Below, piece by piece: positions 55,151 to 63,959 of a DNA stretch of 64,000 nt; the stretch's first letter is position 1; every line of letters begins with the position of its first letter. The notes under the pieces are model-generated. The model was not told the origin of the DNA, did no database searches, and saw only the letters and a program-made list of their open reading frames with translations. Source of the stretch: an uncultured Saprospiraceae bacterium (lineage in GTDB: Bacteria; Bacteroidota; Bacteroidia; Chitinophagales; Saprospiraceae); contig CALDYJ010000004.1 in NCBI GenBank assembly GCA_937941095.1, forward strand, positions 22,851 to 86,850, read 5' to 3'. The translations under genes and the position numbers were made by a program.

Positions 55151-55200
55151 TGCAATTTCTGTTTTGCCAATGCTTTCCACTTTTCAAGAAAATGAAAAAA

Positions 55201-55479
55201 TCAACCTCCGGACAAAGCTTGGAAAATATAGATCTCATCTTGCTCATCAAACTGATCAGTTAAGGTATTCCTATCAGTGATCAGTTCTCCTGCTATAAAG
55301 ATATTTACGTGTTTGCGTAGGCTGCCATCTTGCTCAAGAATATAGTCTTGAATTCCTGGAAATTTAATATTGATGTTGTGAATAATTTGAGGTAGGTTTT
55401 CGCCATTAACTTCAATGCTTTGAAGTGTTGGAAAAAATCTTTTTAAAGCGCTTGTAAAACTTACTTTAGGCATGAACAT
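55201..55479 (-). CDS. moaD: MoaD/ThiS-family sulfur carrier protein
   Basis: 92 residues with a beta-grasp fold pattern and a C-terminal Gly-Gly (ALSGG), the residue pair that is adenylated and thiocarboxylated. MoaD donates sulfur to form the dithiolene of molybdopterin. The nearby moaA, moeA and xdhC genes (58281-61562) favour MoaD over ThiS. The start may be the second Met at 55473 (MPKVSF). moaE is not seen in the window. Confidence 0.8.
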   Translation of the reverse strand: MFMPKVSFTSALKRFFPTLQSIEVNGENLPQIIHNINIKFPGIQDYILEQDGSLRKHVNIFIAGELITDRNTLTDQFDEQDEIYIFQALSGG

Positions 55480-55530
55480 AAATACACTAACAATGTAGAC
55501 TTAAGCCGACATTGCTAGTGGTTTTTTTAT

Positions 55531-55959
55531 TTAATAATAATCTTTCATTTTGATCAAGGTAAAAATGAAACCAGGTAACCATAACAGGAGGTAAAGTAAT
55601 AATCCAATCCACCAGTTATCACCTTGAAAATCATCATTTAATCCCATAGCTAACCAACCTAAACTAAAAATAGCTAAAAGGATATAAACACCTTTAGGAA
55701 GAACTGCTCCTGAAGAAACTGCTTTAGCGCTGGTTTGGGCCATCTTAAGTTTTACAGCATTTTTAAACCCCATTTTCTTCCCTGTCAACTTTTTGTACTT
55801 TTTTGGAGTGAGGTTTAGAAATTGTTCGTAATCCATACCTTCTACCACCTCTGATAAATTTTGCTTTTTTATCTTGTTCTTAGCAGAATTTACAGCAGAG
55901 GCATTGGTAACAAAAAGCCCTAGTGATAGAAATAAAAATGTAAATTTTAATACTTTCAT
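55531..55959 (-). CDS. Exported small membrane protein, paralogue of the TM2 gene at 48278
   Basis: 142 residues: signal peptide ending in TNASA, a basic central segment (FLNLTPKKYKKLTGKKMGFKNAVKLKMAQ) and two hydrophobic helices at about 90-108 and 117-135 with the terminal LLLYLLLWLPGFIFTLIKMKDYY (a YqaE/Pmp3-like tail). The central segment matches the reconstructed TM2 protein at 48278, though the membrane parts differ. This suggests a shared exported module fused to different small membrane domains. Function unknown. Confidence 0.75.
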   Translation of the reverse strand: MKVLKFTFLFLSLGLFVTNASAVNSAKNKIKKQNLSEVVEGMDYEQFLNLTPKKYKKLTGKKMGFKNAVKLKMAQTSAKAVSSGAVLPKGVYILLAIFSLGWLAMGLNDDFQGDNWWIGLLLYLLLWLPGFIFTLIKMKDYY

Positions 55960-55981
55960 ATGTAATGTATTTAGTTTGAAA

Positions 55982-56392
55982 TTATTTTAAACCGACTTTC
56001 TTATAGAAAGCCATGAGCCTATCTCTTTGGTCATCTATTTCACAATGTAAAATATTTATTACTTTTTTTTCATTATTTAAAGTCAAAATTTGTTTGCACT
56101 TGTAGTTGTGACTAATCCCTTTATGCTTTAAGAAATCAGAAAAATAAACTTCAAATTTATTTTCAGAAATCTTTTTTACTTCACTCTTTCCCCATTCTAA
56201 AAAATCAAATTTTTGCTGGCCTTCTTTCATGTTTGATTCATAGAGGCCTGCGATTTCGTCGGGACCTTTTAAGAGGCGGTCTCCGATCTTATAGGTACAA
56301 GATGTGGCAATCAATTTCTTAAAAGCCTCGAAATCATCTTGATCCAATGTGTTGCCAAAGGCTTGAGCGCAGGCTAATTTTGAACTGGACAT
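55982..56392 (-). CDS. NTF2-like (SnoaL-type) protein
   Basis: 136 residues. The length and pattern (helix LDQDDFEAFKKLIATSCTYKIGDRLLKGPDEIAGLY, then four beta strands) fit the cone-shaped NTF2-like fold used by SnoaL, ketosteroid isomerase and many small-ligand binding proteins. No catalytic residues stand out. It is cytoplasmic, with no signal peptide. Co-directional with the 55531 gene, 22 bases away. The ligand is unknown. Confidence 0.6.
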   Translation of the reverse strand: MSSSKLACAQAFGNTLDQDDFEAFKKLIATSCTYKIGDRLLKGPDEIAGLYESNMKEGQQKFDFLEWGKSEVKKISENKFEVYFSDFLKHKGISHNYKCKQILTLNNEKKVINILHCEIDDQRDRLMAFYKKVGLK

Positions 56393-56457
56393 TTTATTGT
56401 TTTCAATGAAAGTACAAAATTTTAGAAAGAAGATACTTAGAGATTGTCTTGTTTAAC

Positions 56458-57123
56458 TTACTCTTTTGCCTTTTTAGGAATGTTGTAAGTGAGTACTGTG
56501 AAAATGATGTGATTCGTTGGAACTGGGTCTAAAGCGATGATGTCTTCTTTTGAATATTTCATCATTAGATTAAAGTTTTCAAGTATTTTATAATTGAACC
56601 CAAACTCATACCTAAGCCTATTGATTTCATTTCTATCGTTTAACTGAAACCATGGTTCTATGCCTACAAAAGGTTTGATTTTAAATTTGGTTTTAGGAAC
56701 GAGAAATAAAATGTTTCTAAGGAAATCAGCGGCTTCTATGTCCTTCGCGTCTAGGGCAAGTTGGTACCTAAATCTGTTTTTCAAAACTAAGGCATCACTC
56801 ACAGGAGCATTAATTTTATAATCCAACATGATCCAATGTGCATCTGGTAAGGGCTCGTCTAGTTCTAAAAAGGTTAATCGATAGCCAAGACCAAAGGCAT
56901 GAATGTCATTCAATTTATAATTAAGAAACAATTCAGAAAAATTGTTTTGATAGGTAGAAACGTCTTGATTAAAACGAACAACTCCCCAATATTTTGCTGA
57001 AAAATTATCGTCAATTTTTTTAGTGATGGCTGGACCAATCCACAGTATTACATCTGTGTTATCCTGAGCATTTGCAGAAGCAAAAGAAAAAATAACAATT
57101 AGGCTAAATAATATCTTCTTCAT
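56458..57123 (-). CDS. DUF2490 outer-membrane barrel protein
   Basis: 221 residues with a signal peptide (MKKILFSLIVIFSFASANAQ). The sequence NTDVILWIGPAITKKIDDNFSAKYWGVVRFNQD and the strand pattern of paired aromatic-flanked segments (FLNYKLNDIHAFGLGYRLTF, NRFRYQLALD) fit DUF2490, a Bacteroidota beta-barrel family of unknown function. Its start overlaps the OB-fold gene stop by 4 bases, so it is the last gene of a YceI/OB-fold/DUF2490 operon. Confidence 0.8.
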   Translation of the reverse strand: MKKILFSLIVIFSFASANAQDNTDVILWIGPAITKKIDDNFSAKYWGVVRFNQDVSTYQNNFSELFLNYKLNDIHAFGLGYRLTFLELDEPLPDAHWIMLDYKINAPVSDALVLKNRFRYQLALDAKDIEAADFLRNILFLVPKTKFKIKPFVGIEPWFQLNDRNEINRLRYEFGFNYKILENFNLMMKYSKEDIIALDPVPTNHIIFTVLTYNIPKKAKE

Positions 57124-57527
57124 TTAACTATTATACATTTATTTAAAACTACATCCATTAACATACCGGTACATTGACCTTTTATCTTTACGAGATCATT
57201 ATTTTTTAATGAATCGATTGACTGGCCTTTTTCTAAAGTGCATAGAATGCCTCCTGGTGCATTACCGGCAGCGAGAAGGATTACATCAGCCCCCATTTCA
57301 TCTTTACTTAATTCTAAAATGTTACCACTTGTTTCTACAACTTTGCCGATATATTTTTGATTACTAGCTTTTTCATCACCTGAATATTCATTGTACAAAG
57401 CTGCCGCATGAATAGAAACATCAACTGTTTTATTTTCAATACTTGCTTTAGGCATGTTTAGTAAGTAAAGGCCAGTACCTGCAATTAATAATAGGAATAG
57501 TCCAACTATCCAAAGAATTTTTTTCAT
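57120..57527 (-). CDS. Membrane-anchored OB-fold (tRNA_anti-like) protein
   Basis: 135 residues. One N-terminal hydrophobic helix (5-24) is followed by a periplasmic OB-fold: YIGKVVETSGNILELSKDEMGADVILLAAG and DLVKIKGQCTGMLMDVVLNKCIIVK. This is the Bacteroidota tRNA_anti-like family; despite the name, nucleic-acid binding is not established. It is coupled by 4-base overlaps to the YceI gene upstream and the DUF2490 gene downstream. Confidence 0.78.
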   Translation of the reverse strand: MKKILWIVGLFLLLIAGTGLYLLNMPKASIENKTVDVSIHAAALYNEYSGDEKASNQKYIGKVVETSGNILELSKDEMGADVILLAAGNAPGGILCTLEKGQSIDSLKNNDLVKIKGQCTGMLMDVVLNKCIIVK

Positions 57528-58144
57528 GATTTGTTTATTATTTTCATGTTCATGTTCGACTCAATGTAAATGTCTCTAGAAATCCCTAGTTTATTTGCAT
57601 CAACTGAAAGGGCAGAAGGTAAATGTTCTTTCATAAGGTCATTTACTTTATTCATGCTTTCTTCTTCAATAGTCATTTTAAATTTTGAATTACTTCGAAT
57701 ACTCCCATCTTTATTTACAGTCAAAGTTCCTCTTGCTCCAGTTATTCTTTCCATGTCCCAAATGTAAAGTATACCGCTTACATAAATGGTGTAATCGCCA
57801 GGTGTACTAAAATCAATGTCACCAAGATTGGTCACTTTACCTTTGTAAAAAACTTTAGGTTTTTCTACGACATTAACTCTTTCATCATTTATTACTCGAT
57901 CGGCAAGCCCAAGATCGAAGATAAAAGATTTAATGAGGCAGGTGAATTCTATAGAGCCATCAACTTTGTTAAAACTGCCTGCTACTTGGTAATTATCAGC
58001 GCTCACATCCATGATATTACTGTATGCCTCAATGTGCACATGACCAGTTCTAGTGAAATAATTGTCTTGTGCTTTTATGCCTTGAAAGGCAACTGATCCA
58101 AGAAAAAAAATGAATAAAAATGCGAATCTGATCATGTCGTGCAA
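57524..58144 (-). CDS. YceI-like periplasmic protein
   Basis: 206 residues with a signal peptide (RFAFLFIFFLGSVAFQGIKAQ; the second Met, MIRFAF, is an alternative start). The beta-rich body with FTRTGHVHIEAYSNIMDVSADNYQVAGSFN and GDIDFSTPGDYTIYVSG matches the YceI lipocalin-like fold, which binds polyisoprenoid or other lipids in the periplasm. First gene of the YceI/OB-fold/DUF2490 operon, divergent from the xdhC-like gene. Confidence 0.78.
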   Translation of the reverse strand: MHDMIRFAFLFIFFLGSVAFQGIKAQDNYFTRTGHVHIEAYSNIMDVSADNYQVAGSFNKVDGSIEFTCLIKSFIFDLGLADRVINDERVNVVEKPKVFYKGKVTNLGDIDFSTPGDYTIYVSGILYIWDMERITGARGTLTVNKDGSIRSNSKFKMTIEEESMNKVNDLMKEHLPSALSVDANKLGISRDIYIESNMNMKIINKS

Positions 58145-58280
58145 TTGTATTAAAAAGCAAAGTAATGTGTTTTTGGAAGCTTTTCATAATTAGATCAATT
58201 CTTATTTAAATATAATTTAAAATTAAGCCAACAAGAGCCTAAAATTTATTAGTTTAATAGAGTAAATTAGGCCCCGAGGG

Positions 58281-59378
58281 ATGAAAGAAATAAGAAAAAT
58301 AATTGATTTTTACGATTCAATTGACCAAAGCAAAGATAAAATTGCTTTAGCCTCTGTTGTCAATGTTGAAGAATCTTCTTATCGCAGAATTGGAGCAAGG
58401 ATGCTTGTAACTGAAAATGGTACTTGGATAGGAGGAATTAGTGGTGGTTGCTTAGAAGGTGATGCCCTAAAACGTTCTCAAATGGCAATCTTTAATAATA
58501 AACCTTCAAGGGTTGTTTATGACACCATGGATGATGACAAAAATCAAATTGGTGTCGGTCTAGGATGTAATGGAAAAATAGAAGTTCTTTTTAATCCAAT
58601 CCAAAAAGAAAATCATCAAAACGAAATTGAACTATTAAAAAATATTCAATGCAAACGCGAACCTGCCTTATTGATTAAAGTCATAGCTTCCGAACTAGAT
58701 ACTTATTTAGGTAACGTTGTTTTAGTCAATGAAAAATTCTGGACGGCGGATTTTTGCCAAATAGAGAAAGAAACCTTAGTGGAATTAGTTCGCGAAGTTT
58801 TTGAAAGGAAAAGAAATAAAGTGCTTAATCTCAGAAACCTTGATGGGCATGAAATGAAGTTGCTCTTTGAGTTTATAAAACCTGAAATTCATTTGATCAT
58901 TATTGGGGACAACTATGATGTGCATGCTTTGGTATGTTTGTGTAATGAATTAGGTTGGGCTGTAAGTATAGTTGGAAGAAGTAAAAAGATTCCAAAAGAG
59001 GTATTTAAACTTGTAGATAGAGTTTATGAATATGAACAAGTAAGCCGAGTTGTAATTGATGAATATTGTGCTGTAATTTTAATGTCACATGATTATGAAT
59101 GGGATAAAAAAATGTTACCTATTTTTATAAACCATACTCCTACTTATCTTGGAATGCTTGGACCAAGAAAGAGAATGGATAAGATGAAGAATGAACTTGG
59201 CATGTTTGAACTTGATGAACTGCCTTTTTTTTATTCCCCGGTTGGCTTGGATATTGGAGCAGAATCGCCTGAAGAGATTTCGTTGGCCATAGCATCAGAA
59301 ATTCTAAGCGTGTTTAGAGTAAAAGAAGGTAGATCTTTGAAGTATAAAAAAGGAGCAATCCACGAAAGAATAGGGTAA
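58281..59378 (+). CDS. XdhC/CoxI-family molybdenum cofactor insertion protein
   Basis: 365 residues. The N-terminal XdhC_CoxI domain (VNVEESSYRRIGARM...GGISGGCLEGDALKR) is followed by a Rossmann-like XdhC_C domain (EIHLIIIGDNYDVHALVCLCNELGW ... YLGMLGPRKR ... PVGLDIGAESPEEISLAIASEI). XdhC binds Moco, mediates its sulfuration and passes it to xanthine dehydrogenase-type enzymes. No such enzyme is in the window. It is the first gene of an operon with moaA (1-base gap) and moeA. A GAGGG sequence just before the ATG is an unusually purine-rich ribosome site for this phylum. Confidence 0.9.
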   Translation: MKEIRKIIDFYDSIDQSKDKIALASVVNVEESSYRRIGARMLVTENGTWIGGISGGCLEGDALKRSQMAIFNNKPSRVVYDTMDDDKNQIGVGLGCNGKIEVLFNPIQKENHQNEIELLKNIQCKREPALLIKVIASELDTYLGNVVLVNEKFWTADFCQIEKETLVELVREVFERKRNKVLNLRNLDGHEMKLLFEFIKPEIHLIIIGDNYDVHALVCLCNELGWAVSIVGRSKKIPKEVFKLVDRVYEYEQVSRVVIDEYCAVILMSHDYEWDKKMLPIFINHTPTYLGMLGPRKRMDKMKNELGMFELDELPFFYSPVGLDIGAESPEEISLAIASEILSVFRVKEGRSLKYKKGAIHERIG

Positions 59379-59379
59379 T

Positions 59380-60369
59380 ATGTTGATAGATAATCATGGA
59401 AGAACTGTAGACTATTTGCGATTAGCTGTTACTGATAAATGTAACCTAAGGTGCTTCTATTGTATGCCTGAAGAAGGGATTGATTTTGTGAAAAGAAAAG
59501 AGTTGTTGTCATTCGAAGAAAATCTCCGCATTATAACTTTATTAGCAAAAGAAGGCTTACGAAAAGTGAGGATTACAGGTGGAGAGCCTTTCCTCCGAAA
59601 AGACATTATGGCTTTTATAAAAAACCTAAGCAATGTTGAAGGCATTGAAGAAATAGCGATAACTTCTAATGGCACCATTACCGCTAAATACCTTGATGAA
59701 CTTCAAATACTTGGCATTAACAAAATTAACCTTAGCATCGATGCTTTAGATAAGCAAAGGTTTTTTGAAATTACTAAAAGAGACCTTTTTGATACAGTTT
59801 GGAATTGCTACAAAGAGATGATTGCACGTAATTTTGAGGTGAAGTTGAATTGCGTTGTGATGCCTGAAAAAAACATTGAAGACATTATTCCTTTGGTAAA
59901 ACTTGCAAGTAAAGATCCGGTTAATATCCGATTTATTGAAGAAATGCCTTTTAATGGAGAGGGGAGAACACATGATCATTTAGAATGGAACTATGTTAAA
60001 ATTTTGCAGCATATAGAAAATCATTTTGGAAAAGTTATAAAATTAAAAGACCCTAAAAATTCTACAGCACTCAATTATAAAATTGAAAGCTATAAAGGCA
60101 GCTTTGGAATCATCCCAGCTTACAGCAGATCTTTTTGTGGAACCTGTAATCGATTGAGGTTAACACCGACAGGTTTGATCAAAACTTGTTTGTACGATAA
60201 TGGGATTTTTAATTTACGAAATTTGATTAGGGCAGGAGCTAATGATCAACAAATCGTCCAAGCAATAAAAGAAGCCATTAGCCATAGATACAAAGATGGC
60301 TTTGAAGCAGAAAATAACAGAAAAGGAAATGCATCTATTTCTGAATCAATGGCAACAATCGGAGGTTAA
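59380..60369 (+). CDS. moaA: GTP 3',8-cyclase (radical SAM)
   Basis: 329 residues. The N-terminal radical SAM [4Fe-4S] motif is Cys21/Cys25/Cys28 (CNLRCFYCMP). The C-terminal second cluster uses FCGTCNRLRLTPTG and KTCLY cysteines and binds GTP. The C-terminus carries the SH...YKDGF pattern, but the final residues are ATIGG, so the conserved Gly-Gly tail is present. It catalyses the first step of molybdopterin synthesis. Its stop codon overlaps the moeA start by one base (TAATG). moaC is not in the window. Confidence 0.95.
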   Translation: MLIDNHGRTVDYLRLAVTDKCNLRCFYCMPEEGIDFVKRKELLSFEENLRIITLLAKEGLRKVRITGGEPFLRKDIMAFIKNLSNVEGIEEIAITSNGTITAKYLDELQILGINKINLSIDALDKQRFFEITKRDLFDTVWNCYKEMIARNFEVKLNCVVMPEKNIEDIIPLVKLASKDPVNIRFIEEMPFNGEGRTHDHLEWNYVKILQHIENHFGKVIKLKDPKNSTALNYKIESYKGSFGIIPAYSRSFCGTCNRLRLTPTGLIKTCLYDNGIFNLRNLIRAGANDQQIVQAIKEAISHRYKDGFEAENNRKGNASISESMATIGG

Positions 60370-61562
60370 TGATAAGCGTAGAAGAAGCATATAAAATAAT
60401 TCTAGCTCAAGCCATTAAGTTGGATACAATTAATAGCCCTTTTGTGGAATCCTATGGTAAAATACTTGATGAAGATCTTTTTGCAGACAGAGATTTTCCT
60501 CCTTTTGATCGCGTCATGATGGATGGTATCGCATTTGATTATTTGACTTTTCAATCAGGTCAGCGAAGGTTTAAAATTGAAGGCATTGTAGCTGCTGGAG
60601 CAGAAACCCAATCTTTAAAAGAAAGACAAAATTGTCTTGAAGTGATGACTGGTGCCGTCTTGCCTGGCAATACAGATGCAGTCGTCAGGTATGAAGATTT
60701 AGAGATTGAAAATGGAGTAGCTACAATAAAATTAGACAACATAAATCAGCGACAAAACATCCATGCCAAAGGTTCTGATCGAAAGGAGAAGGATCTTTTG
60801 GTAGCAAAAGGAAAAAAAATAAGCAGTGCTGAAATTGCCATCGCTGCGACAGTCGGCATATCAAATTTAAAAGTAAAAAGAAACTTAAAAGTTGCAGTCA
60901 TAGCAACCGGAGATGAGTTAGTTGAAGTAGATGTCAAACCAAAGGCTTACCAAATTCGAAAATCTAATGTTTTTTGTATAGAAAGTTATCTGCAAAATCT
61001 AGGTGTTGAAACACAGTCTTTTCATTTGTTGGATGATAAAAAATCAATGCAAGAAAAGCTTCGAAAATTAAAAAATGAATTTGATGCTTTGATCTTAAGT
61101 GGGGGAGTGTCTATGGGAAAGTTTGATTATGTCCCACAAGTTTTAGAAGAGCTAGGATTTGAAAAGTTGTTTCATAAAGTAAAGCAAAGACCAGGTAAAC
61201 CATTTTGGTTTGGAAAATCTTTAGAAGGAACTTGCGTGTTTGGCCTACCTGGTAATCCAGTTTCAAGTTTTGCCTGTACAGTTCGATACATAAACCCATG
61301 GCTTACAAAAGTACAAGGTCTTCCCATTAAGCCAAGTTATGCCATTTTAAATGAAGACTTTAAATTTAAACCCGATCTCAGTTATTTTATCCAAGTGAAG
61401 GTAGAATGTACTCCTGGCGGATTTATATTGGCAAGTCCGTATAATGGAAATGGATCTGGAGACTTTGCTAACCTGAGCGAAGTAGATGGGTTTTTGGAAT
61501 TAGAAAGAGGAAAAAATCTTTATGTTAAAGGTGAGGTGTTTAGGTATTGGGGCTTTAGATAA
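60369..61562 (+). CDS. moeA: Molybdopterin molybdenumtransferase
   Basis: 397 residues. MoeA inserts molybdate into adenylated molybdopterin. Motifs in order: FADRDFPPFDRVMMDGIAF, VMTGAVLPGNTDAVVRYED, NIHAKGSDRKEKDLLV, VAVIATGDELVE, LILSGGVSMGKFDYVP, FHKVKQRPGKPFWFG and FGLPGNPVSSFACT. The length is normal for MoeA and no second copy is fused. Translationally coupled to moaA by a one-base stop/start overlap. Followed at once by a strong hairpin. Confidence 0.95.
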   Translation: MISVEEAYKIILAQAIKLDTINSPFVESYGKILDEDLFADRDFPPFDRVMMDGIAFDYLTFQSGQRRFKIEGIVAAGAETQSLKERQNCLEVMTGAVLPGNTDAVVRYEDLEIENGVATIKLDNINQRQNIHAKGSDRKEKDLLVAKGKKISSAEIAIAATVGISNLKVKRNLKVAVIATGDELVEVDVKPKAYQIRKSNVFCIESYLQNLGVETQSFHLLDDKKSMQEKLRKLKNEFDALILSGGVSMGKFDYVPQVLEELGFEKLFHKVKQRPGKPFWFGKSLEGTCVFGLPGNPVSSFACTVRYINPWLTKVQGLPIKPSYAILNEDFKFKPDLSYFIQVKVECTPGGFILASPYNGNGSGDFANLSEVDGFLELERGKNLYVKGEVFRYWGFR

Positions 61563-61595
61563 AAGCTTACTAAACCTATAAGGTTTAGTAAGCTT
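61563..61595. terminator. Hairpin between moeA and tkt
   Basis: A perfect 14-bp inverted repeat, AAGCTTACTAAACC (61563-61576) with its complement (61582-61595), loop TATAA. It begins directly after the moeA stop and lies between convergent genes. T-runs are short on both sides. Confidence 0.8.
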
Positions 61596-61609
61596 AATTT
61601 AGTATCTAT

Positions 61610-63658
61610 CTAAGACCTCAAAAATTCCATGACCTGCTCAAATACATTTTCTGGAGTAAAGCCAAATTTCTCATCTAATACCTTATAAGGAGCAGAATAA
61701 CCAAAATGATCTAAGCCATGTACTTTTCCATTATTACCAACTAGACCTTCTAAGTTAACTGGCAGTCCTGCAGTCAAACCAAAAACAGGAATGCCTACTG
61801 GAAAAATTTCGGATTGGTAATTTTTATCTTGACTTCTAAACCTACCTTCAGAAGGAACTGAAACAATTCTAAGTTTCAATCCTTTTTCTCGGAGCAATTT
61901 AGCTCCTTCAAAAATGGTTGAAACTTCAGAGCCATTTGCAACTAAAATAATATCTAAATCACCATTGTCTTCCTCTACTATGTAAGCGCCTTTTACAGAT
62001 TGAAGTGCATTTTCATATCGATTAGGAACAGCAATGTCTTGAACGGCTTGTCTTGAAAAAATCATCCCAGTCGGTGTGTCTTTGTTTTCTAAGGCCATTT
62101 TCCAAGCCACTGTTGTTTCATGAGCATCAGCTGGTCTAAGTACTAAGAATGAATTGTGACCAGAATGGTTTTTAAGTTTTTCTAGAAGACGCAATTGGGC
62201 TTCATGTTCAATCGGTTGATGTGTAGGTCCATCCTCTCCGACACGGAATGCATCATGTGTCCAAAGGAAAATAACAGGCACTTCCATGAGAGCAGCAACC
62301 CGCATCGCAGGTTTCATATAGTCTGAAAAAGCAAAGAATGTTGCACAAGCTGGAACAACGCCTCCGTGTAAGGACATGCCAGTAGCAATGGCTGCCATCG
62401 TTAATTCAGCAACTCCTACTTGCAAGAAAGCACCTTTAAAATCTCCTTTTCTAAAAATGCTGGTATGATTAAGAAATTTTTCCGTTTTGTCTGAATTGCA
62501 TAGATCGGCACTCATTACGATCATGTTAGGAACATGTTGAGCCAAATGTGAAAGCACAGCACCAGAAGCGTCTCTTGTTGCTTTATTAGAAACTTGCTCA
62601 AAGTTTGGCCAATCTATTTTGCTGATGTATTCGTTTGATTTATAAGATTTATATGTACTTGCTAATTCTTCGTTTTCTTTTTCCCATTTGGCGAAAGCCT
62701 CTTTCCTAAGTTTAGCATCTTGTCTTTTTTGATCAAGGACACCATTATAATAGGCCTTAACCTCATCAAAGACTTCGAAAGGTTCGGATGGATTTCCACC
62801 TAATGCACTAATGGTTTTTTGAAAAGAAGCGTTTGATTTACTCAATGGTTTCCCATGTAATTCAACCTCTCCTTCGTATCCACTGCCATCTTCTTTTACA
62901 ACACCCTTGCCCATAATTGTTTTTCCAATGATCAAGGTAGGCTTATTCTTTTCTACAAGACCATCTCTTATGGCTTGTCTTATTGCCGCATGATTGTTTC
63001 CCTCTATAGTCATGGTCTGCCATCCCCAAGCTTCATATTTGGCAGCAGTATCTTCCATCATCACATCTTCAACTTTTGAAGATAATTGTATATCATTAGC
63101 ATCATAAAACATTATGACATTTCCAAGACCTAAATGACCAGCAATTCGACCAGCTCCTTGAGATATCTCTTCTTGGACTCCACCATCAGAAATGTAAATG
63201 AATGTTTTATGGGCTACCCTTTCTCCAAAACGTGCAGCCAGAAATCTTTCTGCTATGGCCGAACCGATTCCAAAGGTATGACCTAAGCCTAAAGGACCAG
63301 AAGTATTTTCGATCCCTCTTTTTAGGTCAAGCTCTGGATGACCTGGAGTTGGGCTTCCCCATTGCCTAAAATTTTTGATGTCTTCTAGGGAGTAGTTTCC
63401 TAATAAGGTCTGCTGGGCATAAAGCATAGCAGACATGTGACCAGCATCCAAGTAAAATCGATCCCTCAGATCCCATTCCATATCATCTGGATCATAATTT
63501 AAAAATTCACTGTACAAGATGTGTACAAAGTCAGCTCCCCCCATTGGTCCACCAGGATGACCTGATGCAGCCTTTTCTACCATGGCAGCAGAAAGGATTC
63601 TTATGTTATCAGCAGCTTTTATGGACAATGAAGTATCAATTTCGGTAAGTGTTTCCAT
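61610..63658 (-). CDS. tkt: Transketolase
   Basis: 682 residues. A thiamine-diphosphate enzyme of the pentose phosphate pathway. The N-terminal domain has MVEKAASGHPGGPMGGADF, GPLGLGHTFGIGSAIAER and YISDGGVQEEISQGAGRIAGHLGLGN...YDANDIQLS for TPP/Mg binding. The middle Pyr domain has GVAELTMAAIATGMSLHGG and FRVGEDGPTHQPIEHEAQLR; the C-terminal domain ends ...GHSAPYKVLDEKFGF-like sequence. Full length. Glyceraldehyde-3-phosphate from KDPG cleavage could feed it, though the genes are far apart. It stands alone. Confidence 0.95.
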   Translation of the reverse strand: METLTEIDTSLSIKAADNIRILSAAMVEKAASGHPGGPMGGADFVHILYSEFLNYDPDDMEWDLRDRFYLDAGHMSAMLYAQQTLLGNYSLEDIKNFRQWGSPTPGHPELDLKRGIENTSGPLGLGHTFGIGSAIAERFLAARFGERVAHKTFIYISDGGVQEEISQGAGRIAGHLGLGNVIMFYDANDIQLSSKVEDVMMEDTAAKYEAWGWQTMTIEGNNHAAIRQAIRDGLVEKNKPTLIIGKTIMGKGVVKEDGSGYEGEVELHGKPLSKSNASFQKTISALGGNPSEPFEVFDEVKAYYNGVLDQKRQDAKLRKEAFAKWEKENEELASTYKSYKSNEYISKIDWPNFEQVSNKATRDASGAVLSHLAQHVPNMIVMSADLCNSDKTEKFLNHTSIFRKGDFKGAFLQVGVAELTMAAIATGMSLHGGVVPACATFFAFSDYMKPAMRVAALMEVPVIFLWTHDAFRVGEDGPTHQPIEHEAQLRLLEKLKNHSGHNSFLVLRPADAHETTVAWKMALENKDTPTGMIFSRQAVQDIAVPNRYENALQSVKGAYIVEEDNGDLDIILVANGSEVSTIFEGAKLLREKGLKLRIVSVPSEGRFRSQDKNYQSEIFPVGIPVFGLTAGLPVNLEGLVGNNGKVHGLDHFGYSAPYKVLDEKFGFTPENVFEQVMEFLRS

Positions 63659-63755
63659 GGAGATAATTTATTTTTTTAATTTCCCAAAATGTTTGACAAA
63701 GCTAAAAAAATATCCATTGATAACCCCGTAAACCAAAGCCAATCTATGCCAATAA

Positions 63756-63959
63756 CTAGATCTTTATAAGCTTCTCCACACAGAGGATTCCATTTGATCG
63801 ATTACTTACCCTCATAAAATATAGACCAGCACCCAAATTTATTGCCTTTACAACTAATTCGATATTAGAGCTTAAAGATTTTATGTAAGCGTCATCAAAT
63901 GAAAAATGATTTAACAAGGGGTTATAAGATTCATAAATCATTGGATTTAGATTAAAAAA
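63756..63959 (-). pseudogene. Remnant or 3' end of a T9SS-sorted protein gene
   Basis: The open frame 63959-63756 on the minus strand encodes NLNPMIYESYNPLLNHFSFDD ... ELVVKAINLGAGLYFMRVSN ... VEKLIKI. This is the layout of a T9SS type A sorting domain (YPNP-like motif, GLYF strand, Lys-Leu-Ile-Lys end). An in-frame TAA at 63962-63960 precedes it, so the upstream gene is either out of frame or lost. The window edge hides the rest. Confidence 0.45.
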
